Of a DNA stretch of 64,000 nucleotides, positions 10,773 to 21,064 are shown piece by piece. A model generated the notes under the pieces. It made no database searches. It saw nothing but the letters and a program-made list of their open reading frames with translations, and was not told the DNA's origin. Each line of letters begins with the position of its first letter. Position 1 is the stretch's first letter. A program made the translations under genes and the position numbers. This stretch comes from Colletotrichum lupini (taxonomy: Eukaryota; Ascomycota; Sordariomycetes; Glomerellales; Glomerellaceae), in the NCBI RefSeq assembly GCF_023278565.1, contig NC_064676.1, positions 2,232,001 through 2,296,000 on the forward strand, given 5' to 3'.

Positions 10773-13127
10773 TTTGATGGTTGGGGTTTCCGAAGAAAAG
10801 GGGGATTGGTTTGAAGAAGAAGTGGTAGTGAGTGATCCGAAGACTTGAGAGTTGAGAGAGTTGAAGCGGCTGACTATCCTGTAGTGAAGGCGTGGTGTGA
10901 TGATGAGAGAAGAGATATTGCGATTTGGACGGCGGACGACGAGGCCTTTTATAATGAAATTAGGCTATCGACGAACTGAGGGATCATGGTGAGCTGTCTC
11001 TACATTGTCGTCGTCGGCGTTGTCGTCGATGAGCAGTCAGTCTGCCTTCCGTCTTCGTCGGCTTTGCCCTCGACTGGCCCACATCAGTGCCAAGGTCGCA
11101 AGGAATCCTCAACGTGTGGTTCACGTTGATCCCCTGCTGAGCGTGACAGTTTCGTGAAGTTCCCGGCTACATTTCCCGCAGAGGCCCATCACAGAGGTTT
11201 CGCTTCGGAACCTGACACCGAGCCAACCATGAAGAGGGACCCTTGGGCGGGCACGAAAGGCCAGGCTCCTTGGCTCCTAGGGCCAAGGCGGTCTAGGGAG
11301 GGCGGGAAGTCTGAGGCCAAGCGCCTTTGACAGCTTCCTCCCGTCAAAGTCGACCAATCGCTGACCGTCGCTCCAGCCTGCGCGCTACTAGATCCGTCCT
11401 GTCATGTCTCTGATGGATAACTCAAACGTGAGACATATCCACCGGTGGGAGGATCGTGGCATCTTTCCTCCTTGCTTCCTCATTGGTGCCTTTCATCTGC
11501 GAACAGCTTGCGGGAATGAGTCCCACGGGGGTTCACAATTTCCGCCCAGACCCGATCTCCGTCACGGAAAGGCGCGAATCCCCATATCCACCCATATCCT
11601 CCGATGAGACACGAAAAGAATATCTCGGCCGAAGGCCTAGTGACGTTTGCGGGGGGGAGTTGTCGTGATCAGAGTCAGCTCATTCTTCGCCCGCCGTTGC
11701 TCCCGCCGCCGATCACCGGTAGGAACACATACCACACTACCTCTCGGATGATATGATGTTACGGCGTGGCTCTTCAATATCCGGCAGCGTCGAAGGAAAG
11801 TTGCCCCCTCCCGAAACGATCCACAGGAGATGATCAATGGAGCCCGCTTGCCAGGATATCCTCTCGAGAAGATGGCTTTCGAGCCTCTTGCTGCAATTGT
11901 CTCTCCGCCTGTCCTTTGCTGCAACTTCTGCTTTCGTCGGCGGGACACATAGGTGGATGCAATCGTGATGATTGTCGGAGAAATTCTTACGTAGGAGGTT
12001 GTGAGGTGAGAAAAACAATAAGTCTATTTTGTCTCAGCCTCCCAAAGCCTCTTAGCCTCAACTTGCCTCCTTTCCCGCTCTCCCTAACGGGAGCTTGCAT
12101 TCCCGCCCAACCCCGTTTTAGCCGCCTAGACATAAGCGCCTAGAGCCGAAGTAAACTTGAGAACTGACAGCTTGTCTAGGGCAAGATTTTGAAAAGGTCT
12201 CACCAACAAGTCTGTCGAATCACGCTCCAGGCTTCCGCCATCTGACATGCTCAAGAATTCATCCTTGGCAAGAGGCGGTCGCGGGCCGACACGACACATT
12301 TCTCACTCTGACCAAGTCAAGTTGTGAATGGTAACTCCTTCCGCCTCTCACGCCATAGCTCGCCATCTTAGATGCGAGACATTGAGAACCGTCTTGGGCC
12401 GCAATAGGTAGTCGTGGGGCTGTGTCGGTTGGCTTGACTTGCCTGAGGTATTTCTCGAGCATATGTCGAATTCGCTCTTTGGAGGAGGGCTCCGCCTTTG
12501 TTGGCACCAAGCCATAACCAGCCCGGATAATAAAATGAGGGACATGAAGTACGGGTCGGGCATCTAGGAGGCTGAATCAACCTTCCGTATCGGTCTATTG
12601 CAAGCCACATCAGAATCCTGCCAAGATTTTGAGACGAATGGCTGTTCCCTCACTTGCCTTTCACTCCAAATTCAACATTCAGCACCTCTTTGCGTGAAGA
12701 AGGGGTATTCTGAGAGGAATGAAGGCTGAACTTGCACGTCATCTTAGGACGTCACTGACAAAGGGAGTCTCCCACATTCTGAGGACATTCAAAAAGAAGA
12801 GACATCTTGCTCATACGTAGGTGGAGGTGGTAATCTCAACCCAACTTACCGCCAGGAAACATGTCTGGCTTGACAGCTGTAACGTCACCCCGGTTGCTGT
12901 CACACGGCTGTCAACTTAGAGACGACTAAAAGGAGGCCACCAAGCGGATGTTGCATATCCATATTCATCTATTCTTGCCGCAATAACCGACAAATAATGT
13001 CTTTCGCCCTCCTTCACAGTAACCATTATCCAAATTAAGCAAAGGCTACTACTCTAGACAGATGGCACTTTGGCGGCCGCCCGCTCGTGAAGCACGCAGT
13101 ATGATAGTGAATATAGCAAGCAAAGAC
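10773..13127. other. Intergenic, 2.4 kb
   Basis: Contains the promoter of the secreted protein gene at its left end. From about 11.1 to 13.1 kb I see no gene; open frames of up to 125 codons lack protein-like features. Confidence 0.4.
10945..10953 (-). promoter_or_regulatory. TATA box of the Gly/Leu-rich secreted protein gene
   Basis: The minus strand reads TATAAAAGG, about 175 nt upstream of the ATG. A near-canonical TATA box fits a strongly or conditionally expressed secreted protein. Confidence 0.5.
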
Positions 13128-14897
13128 TCAGCTTCTTCCCTCCAAGGTAGCAAGTGTCTCCTGCCGAGCCTCCCATACCGATATTTTCTCCTCTTCATGC
13201 AGCAAGCTGCCGGGTCTCCTTTCAGACCGCCGATCCTCGTTGCCGGCATCCGGGCTGGAAGGGCCCAGAGACATTCCGACGACCTGGCCTGGGGAGCCTT
13301 TGACGGGGTTCGTGGGAGAGCGATTGCGAGCGGGGACTGCAGCGAATACAAGCTTCTTCCGACTGCCATCTCCGGGAATCCTTCGCCTGCGGACCATCCC
13401 TCCCCCTTCGTGGCGCCGCTGCTCCTGGTCACGCCGGTCTTGGCTGCGTCCCGCATTGCCCAGTCGCGAACCCGCCTTCTCCTTCTCCTCCTCCACCTCC
13501 TCTCCAATTTCAAACCTCCGACGCTGCCCGAGCTTGGGATGTTTCTCCCATAATTCCTCGTGTTGCCTCCGCACGTGGGTCCGTTTCTTGTCGCTGTCGC
13601 ACAGCCTGCGATGAGCGCGGCCATGTGCCTCGTGGTCGTTGTGCGCTACGCGGTGCTGGTCCGTCTCCTCTCGTGCGAAAGGCGGCCCAGCCCCTTCTGA
13701 ATCTGATGCTCCCGGACGACAAGAGACTCGAGAAATATTCCCTCGGTGTCCGGGATGCGGTCCCACAACTACCGAGACGTCTGGTCGAGGATGGCGTTGG
13801 ACCAAGTGAAGCCTAGTGAGCACTTGCTCGTCATTCCGGGACGAGGACATCTCATTCCTTGTTTTGATTGTTGAGCAAGAGCGGGGGCTCAATGTGTCGA
13901 GCGTACGATTGGTTCGTGAACGACTGGAGAGATCATCTCGATCTCGAGGGGGAGGATGCCGAGCCTTACGTGACTCCCCAGTGTGTCTTGCCGCAGTCAC
14001 AAACATCTCATCCCTGGCGTCTTCTCTACAAACCTTCGGCTGCTTCTGAGAACCCTTCGCGGTAGTGGGAAACATTGCGAATCTGGCATCATCTACGAGA
14101 CGCATCAGAGCTTCCATCTCCTCAGCCAAAGGTCTCACCTCGTTGGAATCAGATCTCCTCAGGGAACAAGTCTCGCGATTCAACCTGCACCCAGTCATTG
14201 ATCTCCTATAGATGGCATGTCGAACAATATCTCGGCGTGCGTCACAGCCCGTCTCGGTGTGACCAGTGTGATGAGATGATTCAGGCGTTCCGCTTTCTCG
14301 TACGATCTTGGGCAGCCGGCGAAGGTTCGAAGGGGTCTTTGGCAGGAACCACAGGGCCACATGACCTCTTCTCGGCGTATAGCCAAAGAAGATGTGTGAC
14401 GACGCGGTGATCCCTTCTCGCAGGGACTGAAGTATTTGCAGGGTGCCATCGATCTTCTGATAGATGACGATCCTCGTTCTCTCGTCGATCCACGCGTCCG
14501 TATATCTCCCTGCCTTCTGCCACCATACAGGCGCATGAACGAGACTGCTTCGCCGCGCGGTATCTGTTGACTTGTTCTCCCATACTCTTTTCCATTCATC
14601 ACCCCATATAGTCAGCTGTTCATGAAGATCCTCGACAGCCCATTTTGCGCCGTTGGGTAACTTATTGGAGATCGCGAAGCGTCGAGGACCTGACGTGGAC
14701 GCTCTTGGAAGCTGAATTTCCCCTCTCATTCTGTCGTAAGTCACCAGGTCTAGAATCCGGGAATCATGTGCATCGAGTAGCGAATGAGCTTCCATTGTGT
14801 GTTGTTGCCCGGGTTGATTACAGGCAAAGTTGTGATAGTGGCTGGATATTTGGCTGGATATTCCGTCATAGACGGGATCTGAATGGCTCTGCTCCAT
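13128..14897 (-). CDS. Orphan basic protein, up to 589 residues
   Basis: An uninterrupted 1,770-nt minus-strand frame. The N-terminal third looks like a folded protein, with aromatic-rich helices (AKWAVEDLHEQLTIWGDEW, VWWQKAGRYTDAWI) and a segment around FFGYTPRRGHVALWFLP. The rest is Arg/Ser/Glu-rich and probably disordered, with a charged stretch EEVEEEKEKAGSR and a helix EEMEALMRLVDDARFAMF. No domain is recognisable and no signal peptide is visible. An internal ATG (MEAHSLLDAHDSRILDL, about 34 residues in) could be the true start. Other frames on the same strand are open for up to 191 codons across the 3' part, so the frame used there, or the presence of an intron or old frameshift, is uncertain. 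It may be a decaying lineage-specific gene. Confidence 0.45.
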   Translation of the reverse strand: MEQSHSDPVYDGISSQISSHYHNFACNQPGQQHTMEAHSLLDAHDSRILDLVTYDRMRGEIQLPRASTSGPRRFAISNKLPNGAKWAVEDLHEQLTIWGDEWKRVWENKSTDTARRSSLVHAPVWWQKAGRYTDAWIDERTRIVIYQKIDGTLQILQSLREGITASSHIFFGYTPRRGHVALWFLPKTPSNLRRLPKIVRESGTPESSHHTGHTETGCDARRDIVRHAIYRRSMTGCRLNRETCSLRRSDSNEVRPLAEEMEALMRLVDDARFAMFPTTAKGSQKQPKVCREDARDEMFVTAARHTGESRKARHPPPRDRDDLSSRSRTNRTLDTLSPRSCSTIKTRNEMSSSRNDEQVLTRLHLVQRHPRPDVSVVVGPHPGHRGNISRVSCRPGASDSEGAGPPFAREETDQHRVAHNDHEAHGRAHRRLCDSDKKRTHVRRQHEELWEKHPKLGQRRRFEIGEEVEEEKEKAGSRLGNAGRSQDRRDQEQRRHEGGGMVRRRRIPGDGSRKKLVFAAVPARNRSPTNPVKGSPGQVVGMSLGPSSPDAGNEDRRSERRPGSLLHEEEKISVWEARQETLATLEGRS

Positions 14898-16147
14898 CTA
14901 TGCTGCTGTTGGAGTTTGCATTGGCCGTGGTGTACCAGCTTCTTGAGAACTATTGCAGTTGCCACTCGATGAGACATGCTGGCATACGAAATGAGGATAA
15001 ATGCAGCTAGGTTCGATCAAGCGGCTGTGAAGAAATTGGGTGTCCTGAGCTAGAAATACATTTGAATCTGCCTGGGAGGCTGGTATCAAGATGGACTATC
15101 ATAGGGTGAGAAGGTAGGGGAAAGGGTGACTAGGGATTTCCGTAGGATTTTCGAGAAAGGGCTTAACAGTCTGGAACTTTCTTGGTGTAATCAAAAAAGA
15201 CAACTGTGTGCCTAACCATGTGAACTATGAAACTATAGAAAGAACGTCGAAAGGACGCGACTGAGAGAACTAAGCTACTGCATTAGGCCTTCTGTTTTCT
15301 TGATGATTGGTCTTCTTCACAACTAGGAAAAGGTCTCTTGATCAATGGAAGCGAACATTTAAGGCAGGCTATGTTCAGAACAAAGAACTTTTGTTACACC
15401 TAGTCTTGACTACTTAAAGAGGTTCGGTTACATAATCTTAAGAAGTCATTATGTTCAATACCCGACAAGCATGTAAGCATGTAATGTAGTAGTAATGGCG
15501 CTTCTTCGTTTCCAAAGTCAGCTGCACGTATTGTGATAAAGGTGGTAAGCTGAATATTTGCCTCGAGCTTGAGACAGGAAGCAAGACTCCGAAGTACCAT
15601 AATTGTTTGTCGAGGTCGAGTTGAGTCGCTCGATACCTTGGTAGTAGGCAAAGTTGATATGCAAATGACTCACTTGATCAAGTTATGAAGGAAAGTCACA
15701 GTCGTATGTAAGACTGCCTATCATAGTCTTCACTTATTACAGCAAGTTCGAATTGTGAATAGATACAGGTGTTCAAAGTCTCTTGTGTGTATTGTGTCAA
15801 AAGGCTTGGTTTCTCTTGTTCGAGGCCACGGAAACAAAGGGATTATGCCAAACAACGGCTGTGTGCATTGTCGTGAATGAAGAGAGTTGCAACAAATCTC
15901 ATGCTTACCCTTTGTCGATGATCTTTGATCGCGAGTAAAGACTATATTGTGACAGAGCTATATAGAAGTATCCTGAACGAGAGAGAAGTCAGAGCCGGAG
16001 AAGACAAACCAAAGTAACTAAAATCACTTATATCACAACAATTGACATAACCGAAGACTTTCCCGGAGTAGGCGGACATACTTGAGTCTCCAAAGCCAGC
16101 ATCACGTCCGCCATTGAAGGCAACTTCATCCAATAGGAGTAGCAGCA
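14898..16147. other. Intergenic, 1.25 kb (divergent promoters)
   Basis: Lies between two divergent orphan genes. It is AT-richer than its surroundings. A TATATAG at 15959-15965 is a plausible TATA element for the plus-strand gene that starts at 16148. No other gene is seen. Confidence 0.4.
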
Positions 16148-17326
16148 ATGTGCTTCGCCAAAACGATTTACACATGCCAGCACCAAGAACGAAAACGCGT
16201 AACCTGCCGCAAGACATGGCGCCATCGAGCGGGCTGGTGTTTCCGCCCAGTCCTCTCCTTCTTCTTCGGCGACGCCCCCGAAGAGCCTTGTAGCGAGCTC
16301 CGCGCCAACGACACCGTCTGGCCCAGCGTCACCTGCCCAGAGTGCCGCACTGCCGAGGAGACCGGGATCGCCACCAAGGGCATGGTCACTAGTACGACCA
16401 CGACGAACAAGTACCGCGAGAAGCTCACGCCAGCGGCGCTGGCGGCCTCGCGGCGGCGTAAGGAGGAACAGGATAAGAAGGAAGAAAAGATGCGGACAAA
16501 CTACTGGTCGATCCAGGAGGACTACCGAGAGGGGTTGAGGAAGCGGGAGATGGAAGAAGCTGCTCGACTTCAGGGCGGTGGTGCTTCTCTTGTTGAGGGG
16601 AGCGAGAATTATGCTGATAGGCCTCTCCCCGTTCTTCCTACCTTTCCTGCTGCTTCGGTTGGTGACACTCGCGGGGATCCGGGATACCAGGACCCACGAC
16701 TCCGTTCCAAGAATATGTTCCCTCCGCCACCGCCTCCGCCTCCTCCATCGACGCCCGGGAATAACAAGACTACTAAGAAGAAGCGCAGGAGAATGGAACC
16801 GAGACGTCTGCCCACTGTAACCAGTACTGGTAGCCCGATCAGCAAATCATCTCGACGCTCACAAGAGCAAAAGCGACGATGCTCAGAAGACAAATGGAGA
16901 CAACACCCACAAGAGAAAAAGAGACGGCGGGTGGAAGAGCAAACAAGACAGAACTCAGACGAGCTAACGAGCCAAAGTTCAGAAGAGGGCCCATATGAAC
17001 GACCGACAAAGGAGAACCGCTACGGCAGAGACACGGCCTCGGGTAGACAGGCCGCCGACGAGGCTATCCGGATCATGAAGGAAGCCGATGGGCCATCACC
17101 GGCAAGGCAGTCTATCGCCGTGAGAAGAGGCAGGGAGATGAAGCAACTGGCCAACAGCTATCGAGAGGAGCGGGCCGCTCCGTGGCCCGAGGAGCCGAGT
17201 ATTCAACGACGTCCCACGCCCCCGCCCTCGCCGGAGCCGGAGAAGGCGGCAAAGAAGAGTGGCAAGCGCAAGGGCGGTTGGAACCCGTTTGGTAACAAGG
17301 ATCGCCGAGACGATGTGACCCATTAG
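16148..17326 (+). CDS. Orphan Cys-start, Lys/Arg-rich protein, 392 residues
   Basis: A single-exon frame. The first 75 residues carry a cysteine pattern (MCFAKTIYTCQHQERK... C...C...C near 20-52, then TCPECR near 70) that may bind a metal. A charged coiled-coil-like region follows (RRRKEEQDKKEEKMRTNYW). After that come a nine-proline run near residue 195, an Arg/Ser/Gln-rich region with several KKRRR tracts that could act as nuclear localisation signals, and the C-terminus KRKGGWNPFGNKDRR. No known catalytic domain is recognisable. Fungal genomes have many uncharacterised proteins with such a Cys-rich N-terminus and disordered basic tail, but I cannot name a family. The start is the first ATG after the leader. 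Confidence 0.65.
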   Translation: MCFAKTIYTCQHQERKRVTCRKTWRHRAGWCFRPVLSFFFGDAPEEPCSELRANDTVWPSVTCPECRTAEETGIATKGMVTSTTTTNKYREKLTPAALAASRRRKEEQDKKEEKMRTNYWSIQEDYREGLRKREMEEAARLQGGGASLVEGSENYADRPLPVLPTFPAASVGDTRGDPGYQDPRLRSKNMFPPPPPPPPPSTPGNNKTTKKKRRRMEPRRLPTVTSTGSPISKSSRRSQEQKRRCSEDKWRQHPQEKKRRRVEEQTRQNSDELTSQSSEEGPYERPTKENRYGRDTASGRQAADEAIRIMKEADGPSPARQSIAVRRGREMKQLANSYREERAAPWPEEPSIQRRPTPPPSPEPEKAAKKSGKRKGGWNPFGNKDRRDDVTH

Positions 17327-18013
17327 GGGAGAGGCACCCGCCGCGAGGTTGTTTCTGACGCTCGTTCCGACGTTCAGTCCTTTGTGTGTTGTGACGCCCG
17401 CAAGATAGAGAGAGGGAGAGATCACCATTCTTAGGTATACCTTATGATGCAAAGAGACGAGGCAGAGGGGGAAGGATGAAGGAGATTTGGTGAGTGAATG
17501 CTTCATGTTTGTTGAACTATGTATGTGTTTTGAGGGGTTTCCTTGTTTAATTGACATGGACAAATAGAGGCTTCTTTCCCTTCCCAAAAATAAGAAGAAC
17601 ACGATAACCGAAAGCAAGCAACGCGCAAAAGGGGTCCGAATAGGAAACTCCTTTCCGACCATAAAGTATTGTAACTCGGCCGGCAACAGATCCAACGATT
17701 GACAATCTGTATACGCGTAAGCTCAAATTGGTATATGATGAAAGTACTCCGCCTATGAAGTGATGGCTCCTGCCCGAATGCTCCCACGCCCTGGGGCCTT
17801 AATCCTTCAATGTCTCTTCTGTTCGCCCGTGGCCTCCCTGTGATGGCTTCTCAGCCTTCTTAAATTTGCTCATCTCTGTCAGTGTTAGTTAGGTAGGCGG
17901 AGTAGTAAGCACTTGGCCAGCGCTTGTAGTCTTTCCGATAGGTGTGTGAGTTTGGTTGAATTTACATCGCAAGACCGGGTAAGTATTTTGTCATCGGCTG
18001 GTCTGCAAAGACT
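17327..18013. other. Intergenic between convergent genes
   Basis: 3' regions of the orphan gene on the left and the Mpo1-like gene on the right, with a TTAGGTAGGCGG motif near 17889. No gene is seen. Confidence 0.4.
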
Positions 18014-18723
18014 TCATTGGGCCTTTCCGTTCTTGGCGTCGCCGTTCGCCTTGGAGGCTCTGAACTTGGCAATCTCCTTCTCGACGGCCTTGTCAACGCG
18101 GCCCTTGAGCTCCTGACGGTACCCGAGCTTGAACAGGAACTCAAGCCAAACAAAGAGAGGGGCCAGGAAGACAGCCTGAACCAGGTTGTCCAACAGCGCC
18201 GGCGCGCGCCCCTCGAAGGCGCCGTGCCCGATAAACTGGAAGATCCAGCAGGCGATGTGGATGCCGATGGCGGCCTGGTTGGTCAAGGTAGGGTTCTCAA
18301 CCCTGAAGTGGTTGCCAGCGGCAGTGGCGGCCAAGCAAATGACGGCCAGGAGCGTGCCGGCAACAGGTTCGAGAAGAACATACAGACCACCCCAAGTCAG
18401 GGCTGCCAGTGTCCCCAAGTTAAGATCTAGATTAGGGACGGTGAGCCAGCTAGGGAGTGGAATGAGAGTTCCTGTGTTGGTGGCCTGGGGAAGTCTGTAT
18501 GAGCTCAGATGAAAAGACTCGAGTTACATCTCATTGACTGCTTACAAGGCAAAATCCGGAAAACAAGATGATGGGCACACATGCCATGTGGATGCCGATG
18601 TTGACGGTATTATGGTGGTATGCACCATACTGTGAGCTCATTAGCAACCATGCTAACGACGTACTCTGGAAAGTCGGACAGTTCACGAACAAAGGTCAGG
18701 TGTTTTTCCAAGTCTAAAGACAT
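18014..18723 (-). CDS. Mpo1-like 2-hydroxy fatty acid dioxygenase (DUF962)
   Basis: Three exons: 18723..18691, 18629..18546 and 18484..18014, encoding 195 residues. The family (yeast Mpo1/YGL010w) is an ER membrane Fe(II)-dependent dioxygenase that removes one carbon from 2-hydroxy fatty acids during phytosphingosine breakdown. Exon 1 encodes only MSLDLEKHLTF. Exon 2 opens with the family signature YGAYHHNTVNIGIHMACVP, which supplies conserved histidines. Exon 3 has ATNTGTLIPLP, then membrane segments (GGLYVLLEPVAGTLLAVICLA; IHIACWIFQFIGHGAFEGRAPALL, with further histidines) and a basic C-terminus. The first donor is the unusual GTTCGT, chosen because it alone joins the signature in frame. 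Intron 2 ends CCCCAG. The gene is divergent from RPB7, with a 1.6-kb shared upstream region. Confidence 0.88.
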
Positions 18724-20361
18724 GATGGCGGTGAATGAAATGAGATGGTGCTGAGACCTAAGCCAAGGGCGATGTGGTGGACTGAGAGCCGAGGTTTGTT
18801 GCAGGATAGATGCACCAAGACGAGGCTGGCTGCAGGGTCGAGGCTCAGCCGCGGGCGGATCGGCAACAGCTGGAGCGTGAGCGGGCCGGACGGATTGGTT
18901 GTGGTGCACTTTGGAACGGCCGTATCGATACCAGAAATTAGATTAGTCGCGGATGCACTATGGGCGACTGGGGAGAGAGTTGGTGATGTTGGCGTCGTTG
19001 CGAATGATGGAACTTGAGGGAATGCCGTCGTGTTCCGGACAGGGTTGCAATGGTGTTCATATGTGTCCCACCCAAGCACGTCGAGTTACCTTGCCTTCCG
19101 CCGAACCTTTGCGGTGCAAGTACCCGTGGGGCCGCTGGGAGCGCGTTTTTGCTCTTCGGTTCGGGGAGTTCGTAGGGATTCCACTAGATTTCCAGCAGTC
19201 CTGGAAGCGACAAGGTCCACAATGGCGGCTTCTGACTGGAGATTTTGGGGGGAATGAGTCCACTAAAAATCTCTAAACGTGCATGCACCAAACATACGAC
19301 TGATTTCCTCCGCCCAATCTAACGTCGTGCATTTGTCGTGTGAGCGCGTCGGAGGCTGGGGAGGCTCTTAACCGACTCTTCTGATTGAGCTTGAAGGACA
19401 TCCGGATGTCAAAACATGAAGCTGGCCAATTTTACAGTCCTCGTTGGATAAACAGACTGACTCCATGCGTGATCTGTGCCGCAAGCCCAAATTATGACGC
19501 CAGCTCCAACTCATTAGGGCTGGGCTCTCACATCCGCGGCCCAAATGGCGCCACTTGTCGCATCCTGCTGGCATCTGACAGTGCACTCTCCAGCATCGCA
19601 ATCCACGAATGGGATTTGTCGCTCATTTAATCACTATTCAAGTCGCGCCTAAAGTACCTGCCTTCCAAGGCGTCCTGAACATCGCGCTTACCCCGGCTTC
19701 GGAGCGACGACCTTTCCGCCACGGGCCTTCCGCGCTAGCGCAGTGTTTTAGCGCAAGCGCGGTAGAACGAAGTGAAAGGTGTGGCTTGAGCTCCTGCCAA
19801 TCCCACTTTTCCTGCCTGGGGCATGTGTAGGTGTGGCTGCCCGCAGGCCAAAAAATTCAGGAGCCACTTCTTGCCGTAACAAGGCCATCTCAGCCTCGTC
19901 AGGTTCATCTCAGGACAACCTCTCCGTTCACTACCCGTCGAGTCACAACGCTGGCGGCGCATCTCCTTCAGCGCACCACAGAGGAGATATTCGTCAACAT
20001 CCCGATTCCTCGCGCTTCTCCTTTATTCCGTCCTCGTGTATTTTCTTTCTCGGAGGCGTGTCGCGCGTTGCAACCCTCTAGCTTCAGCTTGTTCGCGACT
20101 TCTGACCCTACTCACCGGTCTGCATTTGGAAGCCGCGCATCGATTGTTTCACCCCACGCTTCCAGTCGTGTCACTCGATCGCGGATCGATTGAGACCACA
20201 TCAACACGGGCACTAGAATTATTCGCATATAATACGAAGAGCTTGGGTTAATAACGCGCCGACGCGTTGTTGGAGGCAGGATACGGCCAACATCGCTGAC
20301 GACGACACGACGACGATCCGCTTCTCGCCTCCGAGCATTCTGCGCCTTGAAAGCCGTCACG
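18724..20361. other. Shared upstream region of Mpo1-like and RPB7 genes
   Basis: A divergent intergenic region of 1.6 kb. The right end (about 19.9-20.36 kb) is pyrimidine-rich like the leader of RPB7. No further gene is seen. Confidence 0.4.
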
Positions 20362-21064
20362 ATGTTCTTCCTCTACAACATGGAGCGCAGGGTCACCCTG
20401 CACCCCTCCTACTTCGGCCGGAACATGCACGAGCTGGTGACGAGCAAGTTGCTGAAGGACGTGGAAGGCACCTGCGCAGGAAGTTACTACATCATTTCCA
20501 TCATGGATACCTTCGATATTTCCGAGGGTCGCATTCTCCCAGGCAGTGGCCTGGCCGAGTTCACGGTGGGATACCGAGCCGTGGTTTGGCGACCCTTCAA
20601 GGGCGAGACGGTAATTGCTATAAATCTGCCTGGCTTTGTCGGGGAAGCGGCTTCTGACATGAACCCAGGTTGATGCTGTGGTCTACTCAGTCAATCACCA
20701 GGGCTTTTTCGCCCAGGCGGGGCCTCTGCGGTTATTCGTGTCGGCACATGTAGGTTCTCGCTTCCGCGCTGGCCAGGCAGTACCTTTTCGTCGATAGCTA
20801 ACCGCTGCTATTTCTTTATCAGCTGATCCCTTCCGAGATCAAGTGGGAACCCAACGCGACACCGCCTCAGTTCACCAACAATGAAGATACCATCATTGAA
20901 CCAGGAACCCACGTGCGTGTCAAGGTAATTGGTACGCGCACAGAAGTCGGTGAGATGTGGGCGATTGGCAGCATTAAGGAGGACTATCTCGGGTATGTCA
21001 ATAACTGCGAAGCCTTGATTGGGTCTAACTCACATATCCTCGCAAAAGCTGCCTCCAGGACTAA
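20362..21064 (+). CDS. rpb7: RNA polymerase II subunit RPB7
   Basis: Four exons: 20362..20610, 20669..20749, 20823..20992 and 21049..21064, encoding 171 residues, the usual RPB7 length. RPB7 forms the stalk of RNA polymerase II with RPB4 and binds emerging RNA. The N-terminal RNP-like domain has MFFLYNMERRVTLHPSYFG, SKLLKDVEGTC and GRILPGSGLAEFTVGYRAVVWRPFKGE. The C-terminal S1/OB domain has VYSVNHQGFFAQAGPLRLFVS and ends EVGEMWAIGSIKEDYLG. The last exon is only 16 nt and encodes the end of GCLQD. All four exons join in frame with the order expected of the family. Confidence 0.95.

Noticed and set aside
13049..13624. 191-codon minus-strand ORF
   Set aside because: Overlaps the 589-codon frame on the same strand; its product is Arg-run and low in protein-like character. 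Kept as uncertainty for the larger ORF, not as a separate gene.
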